From Pelomonas nitida (GTDB lineage: Bacteria; Pseudomonadota; Gammaproteobacteria; Burkholderiales; Burkholderiaceae_C): a stretch of 64,000 nt of DNA. Numbering within the stretch: position 1 is the first letter of the stretch; every line of letters starts with the position of its first letter. The position numbers and the translations under genes are program-made. The stretch is from positions 62,001 through 126,000 of the forward strand of contig NZ_JBIGIA010000004.1 of NCBI RefSeq assembly GCF_043555975.1, in the 5' to 3' direction. The notes under the pieces are model-generated. The model did not search any database. It was not told the DNA's origin and was given only the letters and a program-made list of their open reading frames with translations. Below, piece after piece: positions 46,622-55,198 of this stretch.

Positions 46622-47691
46622 CAGAACTGCGTGTAGAGCCGGCCGGGGTTGAACACGCCGTGCGGGTCGAAGCTGGCCTTGAGCCGCCGGTGGATGGCTG
46701 CGAGCGGCGCGCTCAGCGGGGCGAACGCGCCACAGGCCTTGTCCTGCACGCGGAACAGCGTGGCATGCCCGCCGACGGCAGCAACCGCGTCGCGCAGCGC
46801 AGCCGGCTCCATCGGCGTGACGACCCAGCGCTGGGCGCCGCCCCATTCGATGAGCTGCTCGCCGTGCAGCTTGAGCGCGGGCGCCGTGCTGGGCAGGCCC
46901 AGCCGCCACAGCCGGGCGCCGCCGGCCACCGCGCGCTCGGCGCCGACGAAGAACTCGTCGCTCTGGTCGCGCAGGCCGGTCCAGAACGGTGTGGCCATGT
47001 CGGCAGGGATGACATCGCCGCCGAGCTGGCGCGTGGCGGCCTCCACGGCAGCGCTCGCGCCGGCCAGCCGCAGCAGCAGCGCACCGTCCCACCAGGCGCT
47101 GGCCTCGATGGGCAGGGGTTGGCCGCCCCAGCGGTTGATGGCGGTCAGCGCGGCGGGCTGGTCGAACTCGAAGCGCAGCGTGGCCGTTGCCGCCGGCAGC
47201 GGCAGCACCTTCAGCGTGACCTCGGTGATGAGGCCTAACTGCCCCATCGACCCGGCCAGCGCACGGCTGACATCGAAGCCCGCGACGTTCTTCATGACGG
47301 TGCCGCCGAAGCTCAGCAACTCGCCGCGGCCATCGATGAGCACGGCGCCCAGCAGGTGGTCGCGCACCGAGCCCAACGCCGCCCGGGTGGGCCCCGAGAG
47401 GCCGGCCGCCACCATGCCGCCCACCGTGCCGCGGCCGCCGAATCGGGGCGGCTCGAAGGCCAGGCGCTGGCGCTGCTGCGCGAGCCGCTCTTCGAGGTCG
47501 GCCAGCGGCGTGCCGGCGAGTGCGCTGACGTACAGCTCGCTGGGTTCGTAGGCGGTGATGCCGTTCAGGCTCAGCGTGGACAGCGGGCTGCCCGACGGCG
47601 CCTCGCCATAGAAATCCTTGCTGCCATGGCCGGTGAAGCGCAGCGGTGCGCGGGCCTCGCGGATGAGGTGTTGCAGGTCGGCCAGGTTCAA
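46621..47691 (-). CDS. glcE: Glycolate oxidase FAD-binding subunit
   Basis: This 356-residue protein starts with TTG at 47691, which overlaps the TGA of glcD (TTGA). No ATG occurs in the right place, and the family usually begins just before 'LADLQHLIREA'. The FAD-binding-4/PCMH region includes 'AALGSVRDHLLGAVLIDGRG' and 'LSFGGTVMKNVAGFDVSRAL'. It works as a complex with GlcD and GlcF in glycolate oxidation. Confidence 0.94.
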   Translation of the reverse strand: MNLADLQHLIREARAPLRFTGHGSKDFYGEAPSGSPLSTLSLNGITAYEPSELYVSALAGTPLADLEERLAQQRQRLAFEPPRFGGRGTVGGMVAAGLSGPTRAALGSVRDHLLGAVLIDGRGELLSFGGTVMKNVAGFDVSRALAGSMGQLGLITEVTLKVLPLPAATATLRFEFDQPAALTAINRWGGQPLPIEASAWWDGALLLRLAGASAAVEAATRQLGGDVIPADMATPFWTGLRDQSDEFFVGAERAVAGGARLWRLGLPSTAPALKLHGEQLIEWGGAQRWVVTPMEPAALRDAVAAVGGHATLFRVQDKACGAFAPLSAPLAAIHRRLKASFDPHGVFNPGRLYTQF

Positions 47692-49181
47692 AACCGTTCC
47701 AGCTCCGGAAAGGCGAGCAGCCCGCGCGTCACATGCATGCGGCCGTATTCGGCGCAGCGGTGCAGCGTCGGGATCTGCTTGCCGGGGTTGAGGGTGCCGG
47801 CAGGGTCGAACGCGTGCTTGAGCGCCAGCATCTGCTCGCGCTCTGCGTCGCTGAACTGCACGCACATCGAATTGAGCTTCTCGACGCCCACGCCGTGCTC
47901 GCCGGTCACGGTGCCGCCTAAAGCGACGCTGCGCTCCAGGATCTCGGCGCCGAACTGCTCGCAGCGGTGCAGCTGGTCGGGGTCGTTGGCGTCGAACAGG
48001 ATCAGCGGGTGCAGATTGCCGTCGCCGGCATGGAAGACGTTGGCGCAGCGCAGGCCGTACTTCTGCTCCATCTGCTGGATGTCCAGCAGGATGGTGGCGA
48101 GGTGCTTGCGCGGGATGGTCGAGTCCATGCACATGTAGTCGGGGCTGATGCGGCCCGACGCCGGGAAGGCGTTCTTGCGGCCGCTCCAGAACTTCAGCCG
48201 CTGGGCCTCGCCGTCGCTGACCTGGCAGCGCGTGGCGCCGCTGGCCTGCAGCACGGCTTCCATGCGCTCGATTTCCTCGGCCACCTCCTCGGGCGTGCCG
48301 TCGCTCTCGCACAGCAGGATGGCCTCGGCGTCCAGGTCGTAGCCGGCATGGACGAAGTCTTCCACCGCCGCCGTCATCGGCTTGTCCATCATCTCCAGGC
48401 CGGCCGGGATGATGCCGGCCGCGATGATGGCGGCCACCGCGTCGCCGGCCTTGCGCACGTCATCGAAGCTGGCCATGACGCAGCGCGCCAGTTGCGGCTT
48501 GGGCACCAGCTTGACGGTCACCTCGGTGACGACGGCCAGCATGCCTTCGCTGCCGATGACCAGCGCCAGCAGGTCCAGCCCCGGTGCGTCCAGCGCCTCG
48601 CTGCCGAACTCCACCGGCTCGCCTGCGGCCGTGAAGCCACGCACGCGCAGCACGTTGTGCAGCGTCAGGCCGTATTTCAGGCAATGCACGCCGCCGGAGT
48701 TCTCGGCCACGTTGCCGCCGATGGTGCAGGCGATCTGGCTGCTGGGGTCGGGGGCGTAGTACAGGCCATGGGCTGCGGCGGCCTCGGAGATGGCGAGGTT
48801 GCGCACGCCGCATTGCACACGGGCAGTGCGGGCCAGCGGGTCGATGGACAGGATGCGGTTGAACCGGGCCAGGGCCAAGGTGAGCCCGGCCTCGTGTGGC
48901 ATGGCGCCGCCGGACAGCCCGGTGCCGGCGCCGCGCGCGACGACGGGCACGCCCAGTGCGTGGCAGGCCTTCAGCACGGCGGCCACCTGCGCCTCGGTCT
49001 CGGGCAGCGCCACGGCCAGCGGCCGCTGGCGATAGGCGGTCAGCCCGTCGCATTCGTACGGCGTGGTCTGCTCGCTGTGGTGCAGCAGCGCGTGGGCCGG
49101 TAGCAGCGGCGCCAGGGCCGTCACCAGTTGCTGCAGGCGTGCGGCACGGTCAAGGCCAGAGGCGGGGAGGGAGGCATTCAT
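47688..49181 (-). CDS. glcD: Glycolate oxidase catalytic subunit (FAD-linked)
   Basis: This 497-residue FAD-dependent oxidase has the PCMH-type motif 'PVVARGAGTGLSGGAMPHEA'. The flavin loop is 'SSQIACTIGGNVAENSGGVHCLKYG', and the C-terminal catalytic region includes 'NVFHAGDGNLHPLILFD' and 'GTVTGEHGVGVEKL'. ATG 49181 is chosen over an upstream GTG-type start at 49205 because it matches family length. It leads the glcDEF operon, and translation of glcE is probably coupled to it. Confidence 0.96.
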   Translation of the reverse strand: MNASLPASGLDRAARLQQLVTALAPLLPAHALLHHSEQTTPYECDGLTAYRQRPLAVALPETEAQVAAVLKACHALGVPVVARGAGTGLSGGAMPHEAGLTLALARFNRILSIDPLARTARVQCGVRNLAISEAAAAHGLYYAPDPSSQIACTIGGNVAENSGGVHCLKYGLTLHNVLRVRGFTAAGEPVEFGSEALDAPGLDLLALVIGSEGMLAVVTEVTVKLVPKPQLARCVMASFDDVRKAGDAVAAIIAAGIIPAGLEMMDKPMTAAVEDFVHAGYDLDAEAILLCESDGTPEEVAEEIERMEAVLQASGATRCQVSDGEAQRLKFWSGRKNAFPASGRISPDYMCMDSTIPRKHLATILLDIQQMEQKYGLRCANVFHAGDGNLHPLILFDANDPDQLHRCEQFGAEILERSVALGGTVTGEHGVGVEKLNSMCVQFSDAEREQMLALKHAFDPAGTLNPGKQIPTLHRCAEYGRMHVTRGLLAFPELERF

Positions 49182-49259
49182 CACTGCCGGTTCGGGGTCG
49201 TCCAACGCCCGGGCAACTGTAGCCGTAGCGCGGCAGCTTTCAGGCCACAGTTAAGGGGG

Positions 49260-50120
49260 TCAATCCAGCATGAACCAGTAACCAGGTTTGTCCAGCGGCG
49301 TTGCGGCCGGCAGCAGCGGGTTGCGCAGCACGATCTGCGCGCGCTGGCGCAGCCGGTGGCGGCGGATCAGGTCGCCGAAGTGTTGCTGGAACAGCCGGGC
49401 GAAGCTGCCGTCGGCCACCATCAGGTCCAGCCCGCGTTGCAGGTCGGCCGCGAGCGTGGGCCGGTCGCGTCGCACGAACAGATAGGACGCGGCCGGGTAG
49501 CGCAGCAGCACATGGGGCTCGATGACCAGGCCGTGGGCGATGCCGCTGTCGATCTCGCCATCGATCTCGAAGGCCGAGCGTGGAAAGTAGTCGATGCGCC
49601 CGGCGCGCAGCATGTCGAACAGCGCCGTGTACTGCTGCGATGTCGACACCTTCAAGCCGTTGGTGCGCAGGATCTCGGTGTCAGGCCAATCCTGGCCCTG
49701 GCCTGCCACGTAGGGGCGCAGGCCGCGCAGAGCTGTCACGTCTTTCCAGCGGTCCACATGTTCGGGCCGCACGAGGGCCAGCCGAAAGCCGATGAGGCCG
49801 CGCTCCACCGGCACGCGCACCGGCTGCAGCAGGGCCTCGCGCTCGACGCTGGTCATCGTCCAGGCCAGGTCCAGCCGGCCGGTGCCGTCTGCCAGTTCGC
49901 GCAGCACGCGGGCCTGCGTCATCGGCACGGTGGATTCGACGATGCCGTATGACGTGCCGCTGCGTTGCAGCGCCAGCCGCACGAGGTCTTCGTGATAGCG
50001 CCATTGCTGCTGGCCGGCAGCGTCGTGCAAGGGGTAGATCAGCGCCGGCTGGCGCGGTGTGGCGGCCACCGACGATCCGGCGCCGAGCACCAGCAGAGAA
50101 AGCAGTTGCCGCCGTTGCAT
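49260..50120 (-). CDS. Periplasmic solute-binding protein-like
   Basis: This 286-residue protein has a signal peptide (MQRRQLLSLL to about SSVAA). The rest has the bilobal SBP_bac_3-like pattern: 'LLQPVRVPVERGLIGFRLAL', 'YTALFDMLRAGRIDYFPRSA' and 'VLLRYPAASYLFVRRDRPTL'. Such proteins bind small solutes, but no ABC permease or ATPase is adjacent, so it may instead be a sensor-type receptor or a stand-alone binding protein. It lies between the glc genes and the PhaM-like gene. Confidence 0.75.
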   Translation of the reverse strand: MQRRQLLSLLVLGAGSSVAATPRQPALIYPLHDAAGQQQWRYHEDLVRLALQRSGTSYGIVESTVPMTQARVLRELADGTGRLDLAWTMTSVEREALLQPVRVPVERGLIGFRLALVRPEHVDRWKDVTALRGLRPYVAGQGQDWPDTEILRTNGLKVSTSQQYTALFDMLRAGRIDYFPRSAFEIDGEIDSGIAHGLVIEPHVLLRYPAASYLFVRRDRPTLAADLQRGLDLMVADGSFARLFQQHFGDLIRRHRLRQRAQIVLRNPLLPAATPLDKPGYWFMLD

Positions 50121-50138
50121 GGCGGGTCGGGCAGGGCG

Positions 50139-50885
50139 TCAGGCCTTGCGCCGAGGAGAGGCAGGGCGTTTGCGTGCGGGTTTGGCGGGCGCGGGTGGTG
50201 CACTGCTGGCCGTGCCGGCCAGCCCCTTGGCGACGCCACCGACCATCGCGCCCGGCATGCTAGCGGCGCGCTTGAGCGTGTCGCTGGCCGCGTCGAAGCT
50301 CTGCTTGACGAGGCTGCCGGCCAACTGCTTGGCCGCATCGGTGGCCGTGTCCTTCATGGCCGAGGTGGCGAGTTGCGAGAACTGCTGGCTCAGGGCCGTC
50401 CACCACTGCGTCGGGTCGACGACGGCGGCAGCGGGTGGCACCACCGGCTTCGCGCCACTGGCCGTCTTGCCGGCTTTGTTGGTGACCTTGGCGGCGGTTC
50501 GCGCGGCCGGGCCGGTCGTGGCGCGGGGCGCTGCGGCTGCGGGCGCGGCTTGGGCTGGCGCCGGCGGCCAGATCGGCGCGTCGCCGGCGGTCGGCAGCTT
50601 GAGGCTGTCGCGCAGCTGGGTCAGCGGCACGTTCATCGTCTGCAGCGTCGACAGCGTCATGCGTTGCACCTCCAGGGCCTGGATGGTGGTCGCCAGCATG
50701 CGGGCGTTCTGCTCCAGCCAGAACTGCACAGTGCGCAGCTCCTCGATGCGTTTGCCCAGCTCCTCGGGGTTGAGTGTGGGCGCGACCCACTGCCCGATGC
50801 CCGGCAGCGCGGCGCCCGCGTTCTTGACGAGCCCCTGCAGGAAGTCAAAACCCGGCACGAATTTGGTGAAGCTGTTGTCGGTCAT
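50139..50885 (-). CDS. phaM: PhaM-like polyhydroxyalkanoate granule protein
   Basis: This 248-residue protein has the N-terminal PhaM segment ('FDFLQGLVKNAG', 'LGKRIEELRTVQFWLEQNARM') and a Pro/Ala-rich linker. A helical middle follows, then a basic PAKKxA-like tail ('PAKPARKRPASPRRKA'). In Ralstonia, PhaM activates PHA synthase and tethers granules to the nucleoid. That supports a PHB-storing betaproteobacterium. No phaC is in the window. Confidence 0.8.
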   Translation of the reverse strand: MTDNSFTKFVPGFDFLQGLVKNAGAALPGIGQWVAPTLNPEELGKRIEELRTVQFWLEQNARMLATTIQALEVQRMTLSTLQTMNVPLTQLRDSLKLPTAGDAPIWPPAPAQAAPAAAAPRATTGPAARTAAKVTNKAGKTASGAKPVVPPAAAVVDPTQWWTALSQQFSQLATSAMKDTATDAAKQLAGSLVKQSFDAASDTLKRAASMPGAMVGGVAKGLAGTASSAPPAPAKPARKRPASPRRKA

Positions 50886-50918
50886 CGCGTCTCCTCTGCG
50901 CCAGCCGTGACCCCCATG

Positions 50919-51839
50919 CTACTGCCGTGGCGTCACCACCTCGACAGTGAAGCCCTGGCGAGCCAGCAGCAGCGGCAGCGCCTGCGGGCCGCTCATGTGC
51001 AGCGCACCCACGGCCACCAGCAGCCGCTGGCCCGCGCCGTGCAGCGCGACGATGCGGCTGGCGAGCGCCACGTTGCGGTCGTCGTTGAGCCGCTTGAACC
51101 AGGCGCGTTCGGCCGGCGTGTCGGCGCAGGCGCACCAGCGCGGGTAGTCGGCCAGCGTGCGCATGTCGCCGCGCGACCAGGCCTCGGCCAGCTTGCGCAG
51201 CGGTGCGCGGGTCTGGCCGGTCCGCAACTGGTGCAGGGCGCTGTCGACCATGGCCGGCACATCGGCCGTGGGTGGCGACAGTGCCTCCAGCTGCTCGGCC
51301 ACGGTCTCCAGCGACTGCACGGGCCGGCTGTCTGCGCGGGCCCAGGCCAGCAGCATCAAGTCCTGGCCGAAGCCGGCGTCGAAGCCGTCGCGCCGGGCTT
51401 CGAGCAGCGTCAGCGTGCTGACCTGCAGCACCGCCGGCAGGCTGGTGAGCACGCCCGGCGGCAGGCAGGCCACGCGCGCCTGGGCTTCCACGCGTTGCGC
51501 CAGCGCGGTTGGCAGCGGCTCGGGCGTGCCGGCGGCCGTCAGCGCGGGGCCCACGTCGGCGGGGTCCAGTTCGACGGCCAGCACCTCGGTCTCGGCCCAG
51601 GCGCGGCGCAAGGCCGGGCCCGGGTAGGCCCAATCGGGCTTGCCCACATGCAGGCTGCCGAACAGATAGCTGCTGTGCCCGTCGCGGCTGATGCGCCACA
51701 GCGGCCCACGATCGGGGGCCTTGGCCGCCCAGGCGGCCTGCTGTGCCGCGCTGGGCAGCGCCGGCACCGGCGGGCAGGCGGCGTGTGCGTGGCCAAGCGT
51801 GAGCGTGAGCGTCAGCAGAAGGAGGAGGCGGCGGATCAT
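50919..51839 (-). CDS. TraB/GumN family protein
   Basis: This 306-residue exported protein has a signal peptide ending AHA. It has the family's conserved 'YLFGSLHVGKPDWA' near the N terminus and 'LVAVGALHMSGPQALPLLL' near the C terminus; TraB/PrgY/GumN proteins are proposed metal-dependent proteases. 'TraB' here is not a conjugation protein. Its start overlaps the retropepsin gene's stop (51836-51839, ATGA). Confidence 0.88.
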   Translation of the reverse strand: MIRRLLLLLTLTLTLGHAHAACPPVPALPSAAQQAAWAAKAPDRGPLWRISRDGHSSYLFGSLHVGKPDWAYPGPALRRAWAETEVLAVELDPADVGPALTAAGTPEPLPTALAQRVEAQARVACLPPGVLTSLPAVLQVSTLTLLEARRDGFDAGFGQDLMLLAWARADSRPVQSLETVAEQLEALSPPTADVPAMVDSALHQLRTGQTRAPLRKLAEAWSRGDMRTLADYPRWCACADTPAERAWFKRLNDDRNVALASRIVALHGAGQRLLVAVGALHMSGPQALPLLLARQGFTVEVVTPRQ

Positions 51840-52321
51840 TCTTTGGGGGTGACGCGGAGTTCGCCGGGCTTTTGCGAGAAGTGCAGACGGCCAAGCACGT
51901 CCATGCCGAGCAGGGGCGCGTCCAGGTGGGGCAGCACCGTGACAACCAGCTGCGTTGCGCTGACGCCGCCGTCGAGCGTGATGTCGGCTCGCGCCGCGAA
52001 GCCTTCGGCGATGCCGCCAGCCGTGCGGCTCTGCACGGCCCCGAGCGATGTCAGCCCGAGCCGCTCGGCCAGCGCCTGCGGCAGCGCCGTGGAGGTGGCG
52101 CCGGTGTCGACGAGGAAGTCCACGTCGACCTGGCCGACGCGGCCCGGCCAGTGGAAGTGGCCATCGGGGGCGCGTGTCAGCACGATGGTCTGGCCAGCCA
52201 GCTGGAACCGGCTGGCGTTGCGTTCACGCTCCCAGGCCTGGAAGCCGAGGAAGATCAGCAGGCCGATCAGCAACCAGATGGTCAGCAGCTTGAAGTTGGG
52301 GGGCAGGTCTTTGGAGGACAT
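51836..52321 (-). CDS. Retropepsin-like aspartic protease (TIGR02281-type)
   Basis: This 161-residue protein has one membrane segment (about residues 12-28) and then a clan AA fold. The catalytic motif is DTGAT (Asp72), with a downstream 'LLGMDVLGRLHF' second strand typical of single-domain bacterial retropepsins. It should face the periplasm and act as a dimer. It overlaps the TraB/GumN gene, suggesting linked envelope proteolysis. Confidence 0.85.
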   Translation of the reverse strand: MSSKDLPPNFKLLTIWLLIGLLIFLGFQAWERERNASRFQLAGQTIVLTRAPDGHFHWPGRVGQVDVDFLVDTGATSTALPQALAERLGLTSLGAVQSRTAGGIAEGFAARADITLDGGVSATQLVVTVLPHLDAPLLGMDVLGRLHFSQKPGELRVTPKE

Positions 52322-52389
52322 CCTCTACCGTAGGGGGGCAAGGGTTTGCGCGGGCATGAACGATAACCGCGAGCGACAAAATCCCCGGC

Positions 52390-52863
52390 ATGAAGTCGAT
52401 GCTGCCTCTCCTGGTCCTGGCCCACCTGCCGTTGGCGCAGGCGCAGACCGATTCGCTGGCGCCAGTCGCGTGGATGGCCGGTTGCTGGGCCGAGCAGGGC
52501 CGTGACCCGGGTTCGGTCGAGCAGTGGATGCCGCCGGCCGGCGGCCTCATGCTGGGCATGGCGCGCACGCTCAAAGGTGGCCGCGTGGTGGACTTCGAGT
52601 TCATGCAGATCCGCACCGGCAGCGACGGCAAGCTGATCTACATCGACCAGCCACAGGGCCGCGCGGCGACCGAATTCAAGTATGTGCGCCAGCCCGGCCA
52701 GAAAGACACCGAGGCCGTGTTCGAGAACCCGGCGCACGGCTTTCCGCAGCGCGTGGTCTACCGTCTGGCGTCGCCGGATCGGCTCGCGGCGCGCATCGAG
52801 GGCACGCTCAACGGCAAGGAGTTGAGTGTGGACAGCACGCTGCTGCGCACCACCTGCCCTTGA
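52390..52863 (+). CDS. DUF6265 family exported protein
   Basis: This 157-residue protein has a signal peptide ending AQAQ. It then has the lipocalin-like DUF6265 pattern ('WMAGCWAEQG', 'FEFMQIRTGSDGKLIYIDQP', 'VFENPAHGFPQRVVYR'). Function is unknown. It is transcribed opposite to the genes on either side, except the following lipoprotein gene. Confidence 0.8.
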   Translation: MKSMLPLLVLAHLPLAQAQTDSLAPVAWMAGCWAEQGRDPGSVEQWMPPAGGLMLGMARTLKGGRVVDFEFMQIRTGSDGKLIYIDQPQGRAATEFKYVRQPGQKDTEAVFENPAHGFPQRVVYRLASPDRLAARIEGTLNGKELSVDSTLLRTTCP

Positions 52864-53039
52864 GCGTGAATGTGCCGGCGGCCGCCGCGGCAGGGGGCAG
52901 GCGCGCCGATTGCCCCAGCGACCGCAGCTGAGGCCTGGGCGTGGGTCGGCCGCAGCCTGCGGCGTTGCCCGCCTTCCGACCTGCGATGACAACGGCATGA
53001 CCGCCAGGCCGACACCGGCCGGATGGGTCATGATGCGCC

Positions 53040-53867
53040 ATGCCCTGGATGAAACGACTGTTCTCCACTGCCTGCTTGGGCCTGCTGCTCGTGCTGGCCG
53101 GCTGTTCCAGCCTGACGCTGGCCTACCAGCAATTGCCGCTGCTGGCCGGCCTGTGGGCGAACAGTTATCTCGATCTCGACAGCGACCAGCGCGCGAGGAT
53201 GAAGGTGCAACTCCAGGCCTGGCAGGCCTGGCACCGCCGCGAGGAACTGCCGCACTGGCAGGCCTTGCTGCGCGAGGCGCAGGCGGCACTGGACGTTGGC
53301 TTCACGCGTGAGGCCTTGCTGTCGCTGGAGCGGGGCGCGCGGGCCAGCGTCGAGCGCAGCCTCGCGCATGCGGCACCGCTGGCCGAGCCGCTGCTGGCCA
53401 GCCTGCGGCCCGAGCAGTGGCAACACCTGCAGCAGGAGATGCAGGAGAACACGGCCGAGTGGCGCGAGCGCCATGCCGGCCGCAGCGGGCCGGGCGAGCG
53501 GGCCAAGCGTTATGCCACCAATCTGGAGCGTTGGCTGGGCGGCCTGGACCGAGCCACGCTGAAGCAGGCTCGTGCGGACGCCGAGGCCTGGCACTTCGAC
53601 CTGCAGGCCATGGCACAGGGGCGGGTAACCCGCCAGGCGCGGACCGTCGACGCCTTGCGCGCGTGGGCGCGGCACGACCTGGCCGAGGGCAACGCGCTGC
53701 TGATGCAGAACCTGCTGCCGCTGCCGGCCGAGCAGGCCTACCGCGACGAGATCATCGCCAGCGTGCTGAAGCTGCTCAACGGCTTGAACGCCGAGCAGCG
53801 CGGCCATGTGCGCCAGCACTGGGGCGATTGGCAGCGGGACCTGCGCACGCTGCACGCCGACGGCTGA
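53040..53867 (+). CDS. DUF6279 family lipoprotein
   Basis: This 275-residue protein has a lipobox LAGC (Cys22), followed by the DUF6279 layout of helical segments: 'YQQLPLLAGLWANSYLDLDS', 'HWQALLREAQAALDVGF' and 'ERAKRYATNLERWLGGLDRA'. It is anchored in the envelope and its function is unknown. It converges with the ABC permease gene. Confidence 0.85.
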   Translation: MPWMKRLFSTACLGLLLVLAGCSSLTLAYQQLPLLAGLWANSYLDLDSDQRARMKVQLQAWQAWHRREELPHWQALLREAQAALDVGFTREALLSLERGARASVERSLAHAAPLAEPLLASLRPEQWQHLQQEMQENTAEWRERHAGRSGPGERAKRYATNLERWLGGLDRATLKQARADAEAWHFDLQAMAQGRVTRQARTVDALRAWARHDLAEGNALLMQNLLPLPAEQAYRDEIIASVLKLLNGLNAEQRGHVRQHWGDWQRDLRTLHADG

Positions 53868-53911
53868 AGCCCGCTGGCGCGCGCCGTGCGGGCGCTGGCC
53901 CGCAGCGCGCC

Positions 53912-55141
53912 TCAGGCCCGCAGCGCGGCCACCGGCGACAGCCGCGCCGCACGGCGCGCCGGCACCCACACGGCCAGCTGGCCCAGCAACCACAGCGACG
54001 CCGCACCGGCCGGCAGGTAGAGCCAGGGCAGACGCGGCACCGCGTAGCTCTGCATCAGCAACTGGCTCAGTGCCATGGCGCCCACCGTGCCGATGGCGAT
54101 GCCGGTGCTCGTCAGCAGCAGGTTCTCGAGCTGGAAGTAGCGGCGGATCTGGCCCTCGGTGGCGCCCAAAGCGCGGCGTGTGCCGATCATGCGCGTGCGC
54201 TGCTGCACCCAGAAGCTGGCCAGCCCGACGATGCCCATGGCCGTGACGAGCAGCAGCGCCACGCAGACGCCCCCCATCAGCCAGGCCATCGCGCGGTCCT
54301 GGGCGTAGAACTCGTCGCGCATCTGCGTCAGCGGGCGGGCCTGCGTGACGACGCGGCTGCGGTCGGCCTGCTCCAGTGCGGCGGTGGCGGCCTTGATCTG
54401 CGCGTCCAGCTGGCCCGGTTCGGCGCGGATGATGTAGGACCCGCCGCCGCGCAGCGGCAGGATCATCGCCGCGCCGCCGCCCTCGCCGCGCGCGCGGTGC
54501 ATCTGCGTGTGCGTCAGGGTGTCGACGACGCCGATGATGGTCGACGCCGCACTGCCGAACACGTAGACCGTTTTGCCCAGCGCCGACTGGCCGGGGAACA
54601 GCTTGTCGGCCATGACCTTGTTGACGATGAGCAGGCCGATCTTGGGGTCGGGGGTGTTGAAGGCCTGGTAGTTGTCGAGGATCTCGTCGGGCGTGAAGTT
54701 GCGGCCCTCGAGCAGCTTGAGCCCGAAGGTCGGCAGCATCTGATCGTCGGAGGAGTACTGCGCCGCTCCGATGCGCAGGCCTTTGCTGTCGGGGTCCAGC
54801 GAGACGCTGCTGTTGTTGCTGTTGCCGCCGAAGACGATCTGGTTGGCCACCGTCGCCGCCTTGATGCCGGGCAGCGCGCGCAGGTTGGCGAGGTCCTCGG
54901 CGACGATGCTGCCGGTGCGCTCGGGCGGCTGCGGCTTGCTGCCGCGCAGCGTCAGCACGGCGATCTCGGATTCGACCAGGCCGGAGCTGGCGCCGAGCGC
55001 GTCGACGCGGGTCTGGATCAGGTGCAGCGCGTTGGTGACGATGGCGCAGGACAGCGCCACTTCCAACACGATCAGGCCGGCCGCGATCTTGTGGCGGCGC
55101 AGCGTGGAGAGGATGGGCATGAGGTCGGTGAACATCGTCAT
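53912..55141 (-). CDS. MacB-like ABC transporter permease
   Basis: This 409-residue FtsX-family permease has an N-terminal membrane helix (about residues 17-38). A large MacB-PCD-type periplasmic domain follows ('GIKAATVANQIVFGG', 'ILDNYQAFNTPDP', 'LFPGQSALGKTVYVFG'), then three C-terminal helices and a final 'PARRAARLSPVAALRA'. It is the last gene of the efflux operon and 57 bp after the other permease. It probably pairs with it as a heterodimer. Confidence 0.9.
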   Translation of the reverse strand: MTMFTDLMPILSTLRRHKIAAGLIVLEVALSCAIVTNALHLIQTRVDALGASSGLVESEIAVLTLRGSKPQPPERTGSIVAEDLANLRALPGIKAATVANQIVFGGNSNNSSVSLDPDSKGLRIGAAQYSSDDQMLPTFGLKLLEGRNFTPDEILDNYQAFNTPDPKIGLLIVNKVMADKLFPGQSALGKTVYVFGSAASTIIGVVDTLTHTQMHRARGEGGGAAMILPLRGGGSYIIRAEPGQLDAQIKAATAALEQADRSRVVTQARPLTQMRDEFYAQDRAMAWLMGGVCVALLLVTAMGIVGLASFWVQQRTRMIGTRRALGATEGQIRRYFQLENLLLTSTGIAIGTVGAMALSQLLMQSYAVPRLPWLYLPAGAASLWLLGQLAVWVPARRAARLSPVAALRA

Positions 55142-55198
55142 GTCAGGTATGGATTGCGTTGGCGGGCCGGGCGCCGGGCTGGGCGAGGGGCTGCGGCA

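Noticed and set aside
50919..51839. TraB/GumN protein as part of conjugation
   Set aside because: The family name is a coincidence. It has an N-terminal signal and GxLH motifs and is far from the T4SS.
49965..52505. An 846-codon plus-strand frame over the PhaM, TraB and retropepsin genes
   Set aside because: It crosses three well-supported minus-strand genes and shows only Gln/Arg/Ala shadow composition.
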